A stretch of 64,000 nt of DNA from Megamerina dolium (Eukaryota; Arthropoda; Insecta; Diptera; Megamerinidae), in NCBI GenBank assembly GCA_963854835.1, contig OY978526.1:75116418-75180417 (forward strand), given 5' to 3'. Positions 48,457-60,672 of this stretch are shown here, in pieces. Below the pieces are notes generated by a model. It saw nothing but the letters and a program-made list of their open reading frames with translations, ran no database searches and was not told where the DNA came from. A program made the position numbers and the translations under genes. Within the stretch, counting starts at the first letter, position 1, and every line of letters starts with the position of its first letter.

Positions 48457-51186
48457 TTATGCTATGCTAGATTCATCCGCAGACAATTCTTTAACTTTTG
48501 ATTGTCTTTTATTGCGCGGCGGTGGTATCGGTGCCGCCGTAGTGAATGCAGAACTACAATCATTTGTAATTTTTTTATTAAATGTGGGAGTAATAGTCAG
48601 ATTTGTTCGCATTGCATTTGATTTCAAAATAGTTTTACGTTGTAATTTACAAAAACTATTCGCAATAATATCCCGCCAATTTTTGAATATACGATTATTA
48701 TAACGATGCATATACCATACAGCTAGAGCACACAATAATATGAATAAAATAATGGCAAAAATAACCACTGAGAATGAGCTCGAAGGTTCGTATAATTTGT
48801 TCTCGTTTGATGACTCAGTGCTGGTAGTACGATTGATGATTGGTCGTATTGTCGTACGTAGAGTTGGTCGCATTGGGTATATTGGTGTGTAGACACCCTT
48901 TCCTAATGTAATATCAGCACATGCGCGAAACTCTTCCTGTGGTCCACAACCTACAGCTCCAGTTCCATTGGGACAAATGCCCCAGTTATTTCCAGCTACA
49001 TAGCGCCACTGAAGTAAACATTGTGCACACTGCAATTCTGAAATATTATTGAAAAATAACAAATATGTAAATTTGGATATTGGCTGAAGGTTTAATTATG
49101 CACTCGTAACGTATCATGTCGTAACCTAGCAACTGTCACGTGTACATCTAGTGCACGCAAATCATTTCGTATCTAGATATGAAGATTTTGGCCATTATTT
49201 GGGATTTATTTTTTTATATGGAATTTTTGGTATCATATTTAAAACTTTTTCATTTTTTCTAGATTGTTTCTGGTAAAAGAAATTGGGCATAAGTGCAGAA
49301 TATGGCCTCCTTGAGAAAGCAAAAATAATAAATTGCGGTGGTAACGCCTTATATGGGCGGCATTAGATCAAAGTTCAAAATTGAGGTCGCGATTACTGGA
49401 TAAACACGCAATTTTTTTCTACAATATGGATATCAAAACACAGATAATTATAATACCTTTATATAGGTATATAACATTTCATATGAATTTTAAACTTTTG
49501 AAATGTTATTAAGAAAAATATAAATTTTTTATAAAAATTTTTGTAAAAACCGATTTTTTTCCAAAACATCCCTCATTAACCTAACAAAAGTTATGTACTA
49601 TTTTAAAGACTTCTCCTAAAATACTGGTGGTCGCGAATCCGGCGTCGGGCGTATAAGGGTTATTTTATTTGCACACGGCCCAAGGCCGCCTATCTACAAA
49701 GACTTTTATCCTAAAATACTATTGGTTGCGAAATTGAATTTGAAGGCATATGGGTAATTGTATTGACATATTTTATACACCGTTGTAAAGGTAATTGTAT
49801 AGGCTAAATATGGTGCTAAATTTTCGATAGGTAAATAAGGCTTATTTTCGAAAAAAAAAAATAGGTTTTGTTATATTCACAAAAATAAGCTCCATCCGAG
49901 GCAATTTTTTATTTGTTTTCCCTTAGGAGGCCGTATTCTGAACTTGTTACAGAAATTGTACATTAATCGGATATTAACAGGGCAATGAAAAAAATGTATT
50001 TTCTACGATTAAACGAATTTAAAAAAAAATATTAATTACATTCGCTTTTCTTTGAAAACGAATCAGTTTAATGCTATGTACAGACGACAGCAAAATTTTT
50101 CAATTTCGACAGGCAATTTCAACTTCAATTTCAATCCATTCACTCGATTATTCTCAATTTAAATTGACAACTAGTTGTTTACATTGTGAGAAAATATAAA
50201 AAATGGCTGGATATAATTTTCACATTCTTAAACATTTATGACAATATTACCAACATTGTGCAACATATAGGAATGGTGAATGTAATCCCAATTTCAACAA
50301 ATATTATAGGACCCGCAAAATTCAACTCTTTCTATATTGTTCATGTTCATATTTAAATAAAAATGTTCTTTATTTTGCTTCTTCTTTTTTAGAAATTATT
50401 CACAATGTAGCTAATTTGATGTCATTTTCAGTAGAGATTGAGTAATTTTGCTGTCGCCTGAACATAGTATAAAATATGATCATGAAATTATCATAATTTC
50501 ATTACAAATTCGCAAAATATACCCATACCTAGATTGCTCAGTTCAGAAATTTATATAATTACCTGGTAGTTGGGCTTTCATTTCATAAATTCTACTACCG
50601 TCTCTTGGATAAAAGCGTGTATTTAAGTCATCTGGCATAGGTTGAGACGGCGAACCACCTAAAATTGTTAGCAAATAACGATCTAAACAATCTTGTTGTG
50701 CATTTGGAGCTGGACAAAGTCGGAATTCAAAATATCTAGAAAATTAAAATTAAATGTGTACATTCGCAATTATTCACACAATCATTATATATGCACTATG
50801 TACACATTGAATTCATACCCCATATGGCTAGCAGTGAGCTCAATACGTAGTGTTATATCCGAACCAGGTACGTATTTACGTACAATAACACCTTGACCCC
50901 ATTTTCCGCCATATTCATGATCTCGTGGCTCAGGCAGATCCCAAGCATCGCCACACACACCGCATTTACCATCATTTTGCTTCCACTGACGCGTAAAGCC
51001 ACCACAGTACAATTGATTATCATTGTAGTCGGGCGGTGTCGGAAAACCATACCGCCATGCCGATGCTCGACTGGGTGGTTCAATTAGTCTGCCATGACCA
51101 GCACATTGTCGACTATAATATATAATCGTATAGATTATAAATGTGAAGCACGAAATAATTAACCGAGTGTCAATGAATTTAATCAT
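48457..51186 (-). CDS. AA15-type lytic polysaccharide monooxygenase with C-terminal membrane anchor
   Basis: Three exons: 50819-51186, 50563-50735, 48457-49037, phases exact, 373 aa. A hydrophobic signal peptide (residues about 8-28) ends just before His31 (CAG|HGRLIEPP), so the mature protein would begin with His, the N-terminal ligand of the copper histidine brace. The second brace His is His121 (TASHMGYFEF). Ten cysteines fit the disulfide pattern of animal LPMOs (CGGF, KCGVCGD, CAQC, ICPNG, GCGPQEEFRACAD). After the catalytic domain (ends about 222) come a Thr/Ser-rich linker, a transmembrane helix (about 269-290) and an 83-residue basic cytoplasmic tail with a PIPPPRNKR motif. It would oxidatively cleave chitin (or another beta-glucan) at the cell surface, likely in cuticle or peritrophic matrix turnover. 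Intron 2 (1.5 kb) houses a MITE. Animal-type introns argue against recent horizontal transfer. Confidence 0.88.
49288..49950. mobile_element. MITE-like TIR element in LPMO intron 2
   Basis: Left arm (49291-49325: CAGAATATGGCCTCCTTGAG) is the inverted match of the right arm (about 49915-49950: CCTTAGGAGGCCGTATTCTG), about 80% over 38 bp. The interior has two imperfect direct repeats of about 70 bp (49608-49680 and 49695-49770, sharing TCCTAAAATACT). No coding capacity. Confidence 0.6.
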
Positions 51187-51196
51187 TCTGCTTTAA

Positions 51197-51226
51197 TGTT
51201 GCTCTTGTTGTTGTTGTTGTTGTTGA
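51197..51226. repeat. (GTT)n microsatellite in LPMO 5' flank/UTR
   Basis: GTTGTTGTTGTTGTT repeats (AAC on the coding strand) within 45 bp of the LPMO ATG, so probably transcribed in the 5' leader. Confidence 0.7.
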
Positions 51227-51249
51227 AAATAAATTAATTAGGTATCTGT

Positions 51250-51935
51250 AAATATAAAACAAAAAATAAATGAGCCATTTTTATCGTGTATATATATACA
51301 TATTCAATCTTTGGAATATATCCCTCAGTATATCAAATTTGGGCATCAGTATATACAACATATGTTTTCGAAGGTTCACTCATTTTTGATGAAGTCTTGT
51401 ACAAAATTTTTCATTTTTATGTGTATTGAATCGTAATTAACACATTTCAGATGTTTTGTTCACTTTAAAAGCAACATTTATTATAATTTTTATGCAACAA
51501 GTAACATGTGAGAGCACGTCCGCCAGCGACCACAATATTAAATAAGTTATTCATGTACTTAGGTATTAATATTTCGTAAATTTCGTCAGCAATCGGAATA
51601 TTTAAAATTGTATCAGATATACCATAGTAAACCTGTCCAAATGTGAGGACTATGATTTTTTTTTTACACCAGAAAGTGTTTTGTTTTTAGAAAATATTTA
51701 AATGTCCACGTTCATTAAATACTTTCTAGTCAAATGAAGGTCCCTATTTTCATAATATATATTTAAATTTGGAGGTTTGCCAGGGTAAAAAAACACGGTT
51801 TTTTTGAAACAATAATATAGAGTGTAAAGGAATTTTGTTTAAAATATTGTTTAAAAATTATTTAAAAATTGTTAAACGCACTGAAATTATTTTTTTTTAT
51901 GTTTAATTTGATGTTTTTCAACAATTATTGCACAA
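51250..51935. other. LPMO 5' flank, nothing recognised
   Basis: AT-rich; no TATA/Inr arrangement that I can support. Confidence 0.3.
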
Positions 51936-51939
51936 GTTG

Positions 51940-52400
51940 TTTTAATCAACACAGTTTTTTTTTTTTTGTGGGAAATCAGAGTGAGCCACTTTTTCCCGAG
52001 TGAGTGAACATACCGAAATATTGCTTGAAGTAAGCTTATATACAATTGATAAGTGAAAGAATTCTGGTCGAACACGCCGGATTCTGGACATCAAACGCTT
52101 TACCACTTCGAGATAACATGCGGAAGTAACTGTTTGACCAGTTGGAACAAATTCTTTGTGGATAATTCCTTTGCTATCGAAGAATGTGATGTGCATTGTT
52201 TTGATTGTTGATGGAACTTTTCGTGTTTTTTTGGCTTGTCGTGAGTTTTTTGATTTCCATTCCGCACTTTAACGCTTGGTTTCTGGATCGTATTGGAAAC
52301 ACCATGTTTCATCACCCGTAACAATTGTTTTCAGGAAGTTTAGATCATTTTCTGCAGCTGCAACCATGTCTCTAGAATGACTGACTCTCATTAATTTTTG
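51940..52400 (-). pseudogene. Mariner transposase remnant
   Basis: Minus strand encodes, with an internal stop and frame changes, NDLNFLKTIVTGDETWCFQY (first catalytic Asp block of mariner), then SAEWKSKNSRQ and MHITFFDSKGIIHKEFVPTG with YLEVVKRLMSRIRRVRPE. The second and third catalytic Asp blocks are missing, and so is the DNA-binding N-terminus. Confidence 0.75.
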
Positions 52401-53290
52401 GTTAAATTTGGTTAAAATTTAAACATCAAACGAACACGTGTTTTGTAAAATGAACGTCAATAAACATTAAATGTCAACCAAATGCCGTGAAATTTTGACA
52501 GTTAGTAGAGGAAGGTTGAAGCTCACACATAGATTGCGCGCTTGTTTGCTGAGGTATGGTTCGAGTCTTACAAAATGCTTATGAATGCTTAAAACTTTGA
52601 GTTTTGATCTTGTTTCGTGTTATTCTTTGATTTCAATAAATAGAATAGTGCTTGCTAGACTTTTTGTTGAGATCAATTAGTTCGATTTCGTAACTGCAAG
52701 TACGCAATTAATAATAAAAATCATTCGAATTAGTGAAATAAATATTGGAAATTAATTGTTAATTGTTCCAATTAATAAACAAACACTTGCGAAAGTCTTC
52801 CAGTATGCAATATTTTTCCAAATACATCTATACCTCGCTATACAACCACTCTCAATGCTTCATTTAGCTATAACTGCTTTTTTATTATGGCACTTTCACT
52901 TTTTACGCCCACAATGTGTTTTTATATGGCCCAAAAAAATGCTATACTGTTAAGCTGATGTATTGCATTGATGCCAAAAAAATTTTGCAATAAATTCGAT
53001 ATTTTTTTTTTCATGGAAACAAAATTTTCAACTGTTTTCTGAAATTTTTCAATTTTGTTTGCAATTATATCGCAAATGTAAAAAAAGTCAACATTATTTC
53101 ATTGTATTAGCAATAATATCGAGAAAGCAAAAAAATGTCATTATTGAAAAATGTTTCAACATTAATACAGCACACCGCCCTATCAGCACAATATTCATTA
53201 CACAGTGCGAGAACATAATCGGTATTGGATGATCATAGGCTTGTTGAAAAGCTTGTTTCGTATACAACAAACCACTATCGGTGTTTTTTC
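52401..53290. other. Intergenic stretch, nothing recognised
   Basis: AT-rich; no supported feature. Confidence 0.3.
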
Positions 53291-53299
53291 CAGAATGGT

Positions 53300-55249
53300 C
53301 TGGTTTTTGTATAGCTTATTTTGAAGTTTGTACGTTTTGATGGTAAAAGATGCACTTGAAATCTAGATGACTTTGACGATGTATTTTGTAAGTTATGGGG
53401 GTTTTAATGTAATTCCAAAGCTTAGAATGTGTCTACGCCAGAAGACGTATGTCGCCCACTGCCCGAATAAAGTTAGCAACCCTAGTATAATTCTATTCGT
53501 TCAGCTATTTTTCGATCTCATTCTCTCTACATCTCTCTCTCCCGTTCTCTTCAACTTTTCTGCTTACCTTTTCTCATTACTTTCCAATTTATTACTTTCT
53601 TATTATTGTTGATCAACTCCCCATGTAAAAGTACAAGTACGATTTTTCCGAAATTAAAATTCAATTTAAAAATAATAAACAAAATATATAAACAAACCCC
53701 GATTTCTCGAGCAGTGCGCGACATTATCCTCGTCCCGACATAATTAACATATACTGAATATGCATTTAATACTTAAATAAACAACAATTGAAATAGAATG
53801 TGATAAAAAATAAATAAATAAATATGTGGCCACATAAAGCCCCAAAGGGCTCATTGGCCGAGCTTCTCTTCCATTACTGTTGTGCGTCTTAAATTTTTTG
53901 GACAATATTAGAAGGGACCTACTTATTTTAGCCCGTTCCGAACGGCAGAACACTTGTGACATCACTTTTTCTGAGCTTTGTCACAGAGTTCTTTAAGAAG
54001 CTTTTTCATGGCAAGTTGTTACTGTCGGAAGAATTGCCAATTGCTTGCCGACAGGTGGGTACCATTCGAAAGAAAAATCTTATCGGTATTAAATTTGTTA
54101 TGCATCAGCCGGGGATTGAACCACCGACCTACAGATCAGAAGGCGAACACACTAACCACTGAGCTACGGCACCCTTGTGGAAAAAAGTTTTAAAAAAAGT
54201 GTGTTTTTGCTACTACAACAACAACTCCCACCATTATCGTCAAGTACATCACCTCTGCCGCCAACGCAACCTAAAGGCAAGTGTGCACCCAAGCCCACCG
54301 GCATTCATTCGCTCCCCGCTGAAACAGTATGTGAGCTATATAAAAAGTGGGCATGGCTTGCCTCTCACCTTACAATTGCTTGTATAATATGTATGTTGTA
54401 TAACGGATAAAATTTTTTTGTTTGATTTTCACAACTTTGTTCGAAGAAGAGGAAGTGGGCATGGCATGCTAGTTTCATGTCAAATTATTTCCGACAACTA
54501 TATTAATCTAAGTGTCAATTATGGTTGCTGTAGTCAGAAGATTGCTGAAGATTGCCTGGCCCATTTCTTTTGAGTGTAGTTGCTCTTACAATACTATGAG
54601 TCAAATAATTTGTAAGTTATGGCGCTTAAAAGTTTTTATTTAATACCCTCGAGTTTGTATGGAAGCCACATAAAGAATTGGGCGTGGCTTGCTGATTTTA
54701 TATCAGCTTATTTCTGACTAACATATTATCTAAGTGTTAAATATGGTTCTCTCAGACAGAAGATTAAAGAAGTTGCAGCGGTTTTAATTTAAAAGAAATT
54801 CAGACACTTTATATGAGAGCTACTATAAAAAGTAGGCCTGGCTCGCCCATTTCTGACAAAATTATGTAACAGTACAATATAGCTCTATGTGCCAAATATT
54901 GTTGTCCCAGATGATATTAAGGGAGTTATAGCAAGTTAAAGATTTTGAAAATTCCGAGGTTAGTCGCTTTGGGTGCTTGGTGTGGGTGTGGCTGTTGACC
55001 GATCATGCACAATATCAATCCCCTCCGTACCCTTGGATCCCAGATTACTTATGCCAAATTTCGTCAAAATATCTCAATATTTGCTCAAGTTATCGTGCGA
55101 ACCAGCCAGCTGACAGTCAGACGAACGGACGGACATCGCTAAATCGAAAATTTGAGCAGCGCTAATCGAGAATAAATATATTTTTCTATATCTCCGGAGA
55201 TTCATTCTAGCGGTTACAAATATCTGACCGAAACTTATGCAGGGTATAA
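53300..55249 (+). mobile_element. Non-autonomous tandem-repeat TIR element, copy D (interrupted by SINE)
   Basis: The right end TGCAGGGTATAA is at 55238-55249. The interior repeats (AATCTAAGTGTCAATTATGG, AAAAAGTGGGCATGGCTTGC) run from about 54320. A left part (TTTGACGATGTATTTTGTAA, about 53370-53435) matches copy B's left region. The SINE at 53828-54173 lies between. The left terminus is not recognisable. Confidence 0.6.
53828..54173 (-). mobile_element. tRNA-derived SINE, copy 4 (variant 3' end)
   Basis: Minus strand: GGGTGCCGTAGCTCAGTGGT box A and box B (GGTTCAATCC) are intact, and the body matches copies 1-3. After AAGCTCGG the 3' end differs: it reads TTATGTGGCCACATA followed by (TTTA)n, resembling the 3' end of the RTE elements in this window. 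Confidence 0.8.
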
Positions 55250-58200
55250 TTATGGATTTATATTAAAATATGTGATTATTTATACGACTTTTCGCTTTAC
55301 GTCCAACTTTTTCAGAACGCATGGTATGATTGTATTCCCTTTTCTTTATTCAATAATTATTTTGAAGTCTTTTACAGCAAGCCCAAGAATTACGAATGGA
55401 AGCTTACTGTTAGTTTTTTCCAACATATTCGGTTTGTTGAGTTCATTTAATATTTGTGCAAATATTTATGTACCTATATGAAAATGTTACTCACCATTTA
55501 ATATGAATGCAAAAGATAATACATTAGCCCCAAACACATGTAAATTGCCGGAAAAATTTCAGTCTTATTATAATTGTTCATAAACAAAAGTAATCGAACT
55601 ACTAAATATAAGCGTAAACAAAAATTATTTTATAACATTTGAATAGTGCATAAACAAAAAACCAGTATAACTAAATATAGGTATAATATTTCTACTTTAA
55701 ACCGAAAATTCTGTATGCATTTGTTTTTATTGTATATATATCTGTAGTTTCTTTTAAGATTTCTCCATTCACAAGTTCCTGTGATAATAAATGAGTCATA
55801 ACAATAATAGCAATAATTTAGTATGATATACATACATATGAATATTCAGATATTGTCGTTTATGCGATACAAATTAATACTCATGCACAGATAGGTTATT
55901 GAATGTAACCGCATCATGCTCCATAAACTAGATAAAAGAAACGCACTTACGACAAGTATCGTACATAAAGTCTTATGATTAATGTTGTTTCTTGGCGAAA
56001 ACAACAACAACAACATAATCGTCATTCTAACTAACTAGCAATAAAATTATAATAGTTATAAGTAATTAGAAATTTATTCTGATTAACAGTGATTTTATTC
56101 TAAATAGGTATTCAACAGACGCTGTTGCGTTACCTGCTAGCATTAGACTATGTATGAAATAAGTTCTATAAATTCAAGAATAATTTTTATATTAATTATA
56201 ATTATAATTCTTCCTAGTAAAACTTTTAATGAGATAACAAGGAAAAAATAATTTAATGATTATCTGAGCTTTGATTCAATTCAAAGATAGAAAAATCGAT
56301 TGAAGCAGGCAATCATAAATATTTTCTTAAACTAACAATATTTGTAGTATTCCAAGAGCTGCAAGTTCTTGACTTGCGCACAAATCTGCATCGAACTATT
56401 ACATACATAAGTACCAAAACACATTTTCAAGATTACTCTATTTGAAGTGAAAGCCAAAAGATATCGCAAGTTTACTTGCGGTTACTTTATTTTGCTTACG
56501 TATACATTTTTTGACTTACAAGTGGATAGGTACCTATTCTATTTCAGTGAATGGTAAAAAAAAGACATAGCAGCGCACAGTGATTCGACTTTGTATAACG
56601 TACGATAAAAAAAAATGTTAAAGAACAACAAAAAACAAAAATTATTTTAGGAAAATACAGGATTGCCCGTCTGCCACGTATACCTGCCATAGAAATAAAT
56701 TATTTAAAAGTGTCTACAAAGGCATTTCATGAATTGAATGAATGAATTTCACGAGATACTAAATTTCATAAAAAAAAATATATATATGAGCATAATTGGA
56801 TAAAAACCGTTTCAATCTTTCACAATCTACAATACCAAATTGTTACAAAATCGTCGAATTTGAGTTATGTGTTTCTCATTTCCATGCGTAATAATTTTGC
56901 AAATGCTTTTCGATCTATGCCTCCTCTTCTATAAAGCTTCCATACTGCCTTAATTCAGTATGGAAGTATAAATTTAAATTTTTTTTTCAAATCGGTCTTA
57001 AATAAAATTATTCATCTTTACAAAAAAAAATTTCCAAAATCGTCCACTATACTAACGTTTTTGGTACAAAAAAAACTACAATCGGATTAAGGTTATTTCA
57101 AAAAAACATCTAAATGGCAATAAACACTTTAAGGAACACTCTGATTTTATTGAATTTTATCTTCATAGTGTTTATTTGCAATTTGTTTTACTATTTGTAC
57201 CAATTGTTTAGAACAAGAAAGTACCAAACTGATTATAGAAGCTTTTAAAATGAACTAAGGATGTAATTTTTCGAGATATGTTTATTTAATATCTTTCTTT
57301 TTTTATTTCTACTTGGACTATGTCTTGAGCAAGAATATCAATCTGACCGCAATATTTCCAATCGGTTCCGTAATTAATGTAAAATCAAAATATGAAAAAA
57401 AATCCCTTAAAATAGCTGGGAAGAAAATATAAATCATAAAATTATGTATATATTTACATTTTTTTAATATTGAATGACTAAAATTAATGGGGGTCGGTCA
57501 TATATTTTACCCCTCCAGAGGCAACCAATAAGTGGTGGGAATCAATTTTATAGGAAAGTCCCAATAAGATGTGGAAATTAGGGATACGTTTCGAACAAAC
57601 TTAGTGAATACATTATAGCTAATATAGACAATTTATAGAAATGCCATATTTTAAAATCGCTTTGTTCGTTCTCAAACCATTGTGTAGCATTGTGTACGTG
57701 CAATTGAAATTCACTTTCAATATTTATTTATTTTTTTTTTTTTTTTTTGAGTAAATTAAATTTTTTTAATTACTTTTTTATACTTATTTTCAAAGTCGAA
57801 CAAAGCAATCGAAATAAATGGTTTAAGAAATTAAGGTTAAACAAAGCAAATCGAATTATTCTTGTTCTCATAATCAACATTAATCCTTTATTGTGATTTG
57901 TAACGAATAATATTTATTATTCAGTTAGATGACTAGTTATTTTTCTACTTATACTGTAGCAATACAATAACTACTTAGTGTGGCGCATATATGTACATAA
58001 AAATAAGCGTTAAAAATGGATGCCAAATCGAACGTGTTAAACATTTTCTCGATGCTTTTTTAAGATAAGTCTCTTTTTTTGAAATACATATTAGTATACG
58101 TACGAAATTAGCCCCAAATATATATGTAAATATTTACATATATGTTTACATTGACACGTATTTGTGGTATTTGATATACTTTTCTTTTTTATGATTCTAA

Positions 58201-58935
58201 CTAAAAAAGGTAAATACTCGATTGAACTGCATATCTATCTGCTCTTTGTGTTCCACTTTAAAATCAAAGATCTAGCCACTTTCGCTATGGCTGGCTGGCT
58301 GGCTGTATACCTATTGTTTTGTTTGGCTTTTAGTGAAAATGAAAACACAAACCATGAGCACAAAGCAAACAAACAGACAAAGTATGTATAAGTAATGTTG
58401 CCGAAGCAGCCAGCAAAGTAGATATCACCTTTCACCAAAAATACCGACAAGAAAACAAACAAACTATATACAACAATAACAAACGCATACAAAAACTCTC
58501 CAGCAACTGCTACATAAATAAATAACAACTCTCTGAATGTAAAAAATGTTTAAGCCATTGTCACGCGATAAACTTCGATTGTAATGTACGTCCGAACCCG
58601 TGTAATAGCCGAAGCAGACTGACTGTGTGCTGTTTCATAAAGTTTTATTTGCTTACCAACTTCTTGTAAAATAAGTTTTTCTGCTCTTTTAAAAAGCGTC
58701 TCTTACCAAAAAGTTAAGAAGGCTAAACAAGCAATACAAACAATGCAATATTATTGTCAAGAGAACTTGCTAATGAATGATATTATTGTATGTACGTATA
58801 TCGTTTAGCCAATATAGAGTACATAATAGTGATATCGCCCAATATTTAAGTTTAGTCACTTACATATGTATGTAGTTGTTTTTTACTTTGCAACATTAAA
58901 TGTATACCTACGTATCACTTTTTGTAAAGTAACCG
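55250..58935. other. Long AT-rich intergenic stretch
   Basis: No coding region supported. The 97-codon hydrophobic minus-strand frame at 58235-58528 lacks any recognisable motif and reads through low-complexity sequence. A T-run is at 57725-57748. Confidence 0.4.
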
Positions 58936-58939
58936 CTTA

Positions 58940-59870
58940 AAAATACATAGGAGGGTGGAACAATAAGGACGTACGTTTCTTATCAACTCAACATATTTAG
59001 TCCAGTGTGCTTGTAACTTTGTGATGTGTTTAGAAAAAGGCGATTTGTTCAACGCCTTAAAAATATGCATTTATTTCGGTGATGGCTTCTTTATTTGTCT
59101 CTAATCTGCTGAGAGCCAAATCTGATGGATATGGTGGATGGCGAACATATATTTTTGCCGTTGCAACTAATGCTGCAACTAGCCACCGACGTAAAAACGT
59201 AGAACGTGTCAGCTGACACGACCTATCTTATGGGAATGTCGTGTAAACGAAAACTCACCACCGTATGACGGTGACGTAGACGTTGCTCGTAGCGGAGAAA
59301 ATCAATGCAATTTTGTATGTTCTTACGTACGGGCGGTACGTACGTACGCTACGTCGGTGGCTAGTTGCAGCATAATAGTTGGTAATTTGTTTTTGCAAAT
59401 TGTCACTTTCATTCATTTATTCATTCAACACATGTCCATTAACAACACATAATGTTGGGGTCTTATTGTTTTCCGTTTTGCAAGATAGTCAGTGATAGTC
59501 AATGGCAAAAAAACTGTCATCAAACCCTTCCCGGTTGTCTACTTCGTCTTTAGTCGTTTCCCCCGATTTTCAACAATTATTTTCTTTGTTCTTTCGAGTA
59601 TGGGGTGTGTATCCATGATTCATTAATTGCAACTAGACTAGAAACCCTTTGGTTTAATATCTCCAAAAATTCCTTTAAAGTGTTTGTGACTTCATTTTTT
59701 TCTTTCTGCAATGTAAGCCAATGCTGCAAACATTTTGTGGTAACCTTCTTCATATTAAAATCCTCCCGCAAAATTGAGACCACCGAGCCATAAGATACCT
59801 TTGTTATCTCTGCTCTTCAATAATTTATTCGATAATCACCTCTTTCGGACGTCCGGGAAACATGACAGCG
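58940..59870 (-). pseudogene. Mariner transposase remnant split by a MITE
   Basis: Minus strand. 59577-59783 encodes SILREDFNMKKVTTKCLQHW and LEILNQRVSSLVAINESWIH, the linker and first catalytic block of mariner (Asp of DESW replaced by Asn). 58950-59165, past the MITE, encodes the C-terminal INAYFKALNKSPFSKHITKL and HWTKYVELI. Stops are present. Confidence 0.65.
59171..59372. mobile_element. Harbinger-like MITE with 23-bp TIRs and TAA duplication
   Basis: Perfect inverted ends: left starts TGCTGCAACTAGCCACCGAC, right ends GTCGGTGGCTAGTTGCAGCA. Length is 202 bp. It is flanked by TAA on both sides (59168-59170 and 59373-59375), a 3-bp duplication of the PIF/Harbinger type. The interior is rich in ACGT/TACGTA words and short palindromes (GTGTCAGCTGACAC). 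It sits inside the mariner remnant. Confidence 0.8.
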
Positions 59871-60672
59871 TTTGTGCTCTTGCGACCATATTTAAACTTG
59901 AAAATCCATTTTCAACTATTCCTTTCGATGGAACAGATCCCCTATAATATAATTCCTAAGCTAACTTATGATTCTTTTGTAGAAAACAATATTTAATCAG
60001 CACACAAAATTCAGTTCTCTCAAATAAATTCGTTTACCGCTGGATTCGATTGACTACTAAACCTTAAATATTGTGTCAATTTGACTCAACTTTTTACAAA
60101 TGATTTATGAAGAATGATAATTTAGAAAAACACGTCGCTTTAACGTTTTTTTCTTTATTGTACCACATAGTATTTCATCGATCTTATACGAGAATACTTT
60201 TGTAATACCACCAGAGCCTTTCCAGAAGCGTTATCATTGCAAATGTTTATGGTCAGTACAAAGGAACAAGTTTTTAGTTTACCATTGGGGCTGGGAAATC
60301 ATGCACGTCTTGTGTCAATTATTTTCCACGGTCTTGGCATATACTTTAAAACCTTTACTGTTGCGTCTGATAAAGAATAATATTCCGAAAAAGCAAATAT
60401 ATAGAAATGAGCAATTCTTCTCAAATGCTATGCAAATTATTACTCATTTGTTTGAATTGGCTCATCAAATAATATGGCGTCTAAATAAATATTCTTGAAC
60501 ATTTATGTATATATAAAAATTCTGGAACATTTATGTATATATGTATTTATCATAGTTACTCAAGTTAAATACAAATAAGTAGGACTACCTGAAATAGATT
60601 ATACGTATATAAAACTCTATAGCATTTTATGTATATATGAGTGATATAGTGATATGGAATGAATTACATATA
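59871..60672. other. Intergenic stretch left of the Tc1 element
   Basis: The remaining N-terminal part of the mariner remnant may extend here, but I cannot support a frame. Otherwise nothing. Confidence 0.3.

Noticed and set aside
48457..51186. Horizontal transfer of the LPMO from bacteria or fungi
   Set aside because: Fly-type introns, a fly-like signal peptide, and AA15 LPMOs are known in insects.
58235..58528. 97-codon hydrophobic minus-strand ORF as a membrane protein gene
   Set aside because: No family motif, reads through simple GGCT and AAAC repeats, overlaps an equally long plus-strand ORF, no promoter or signal.
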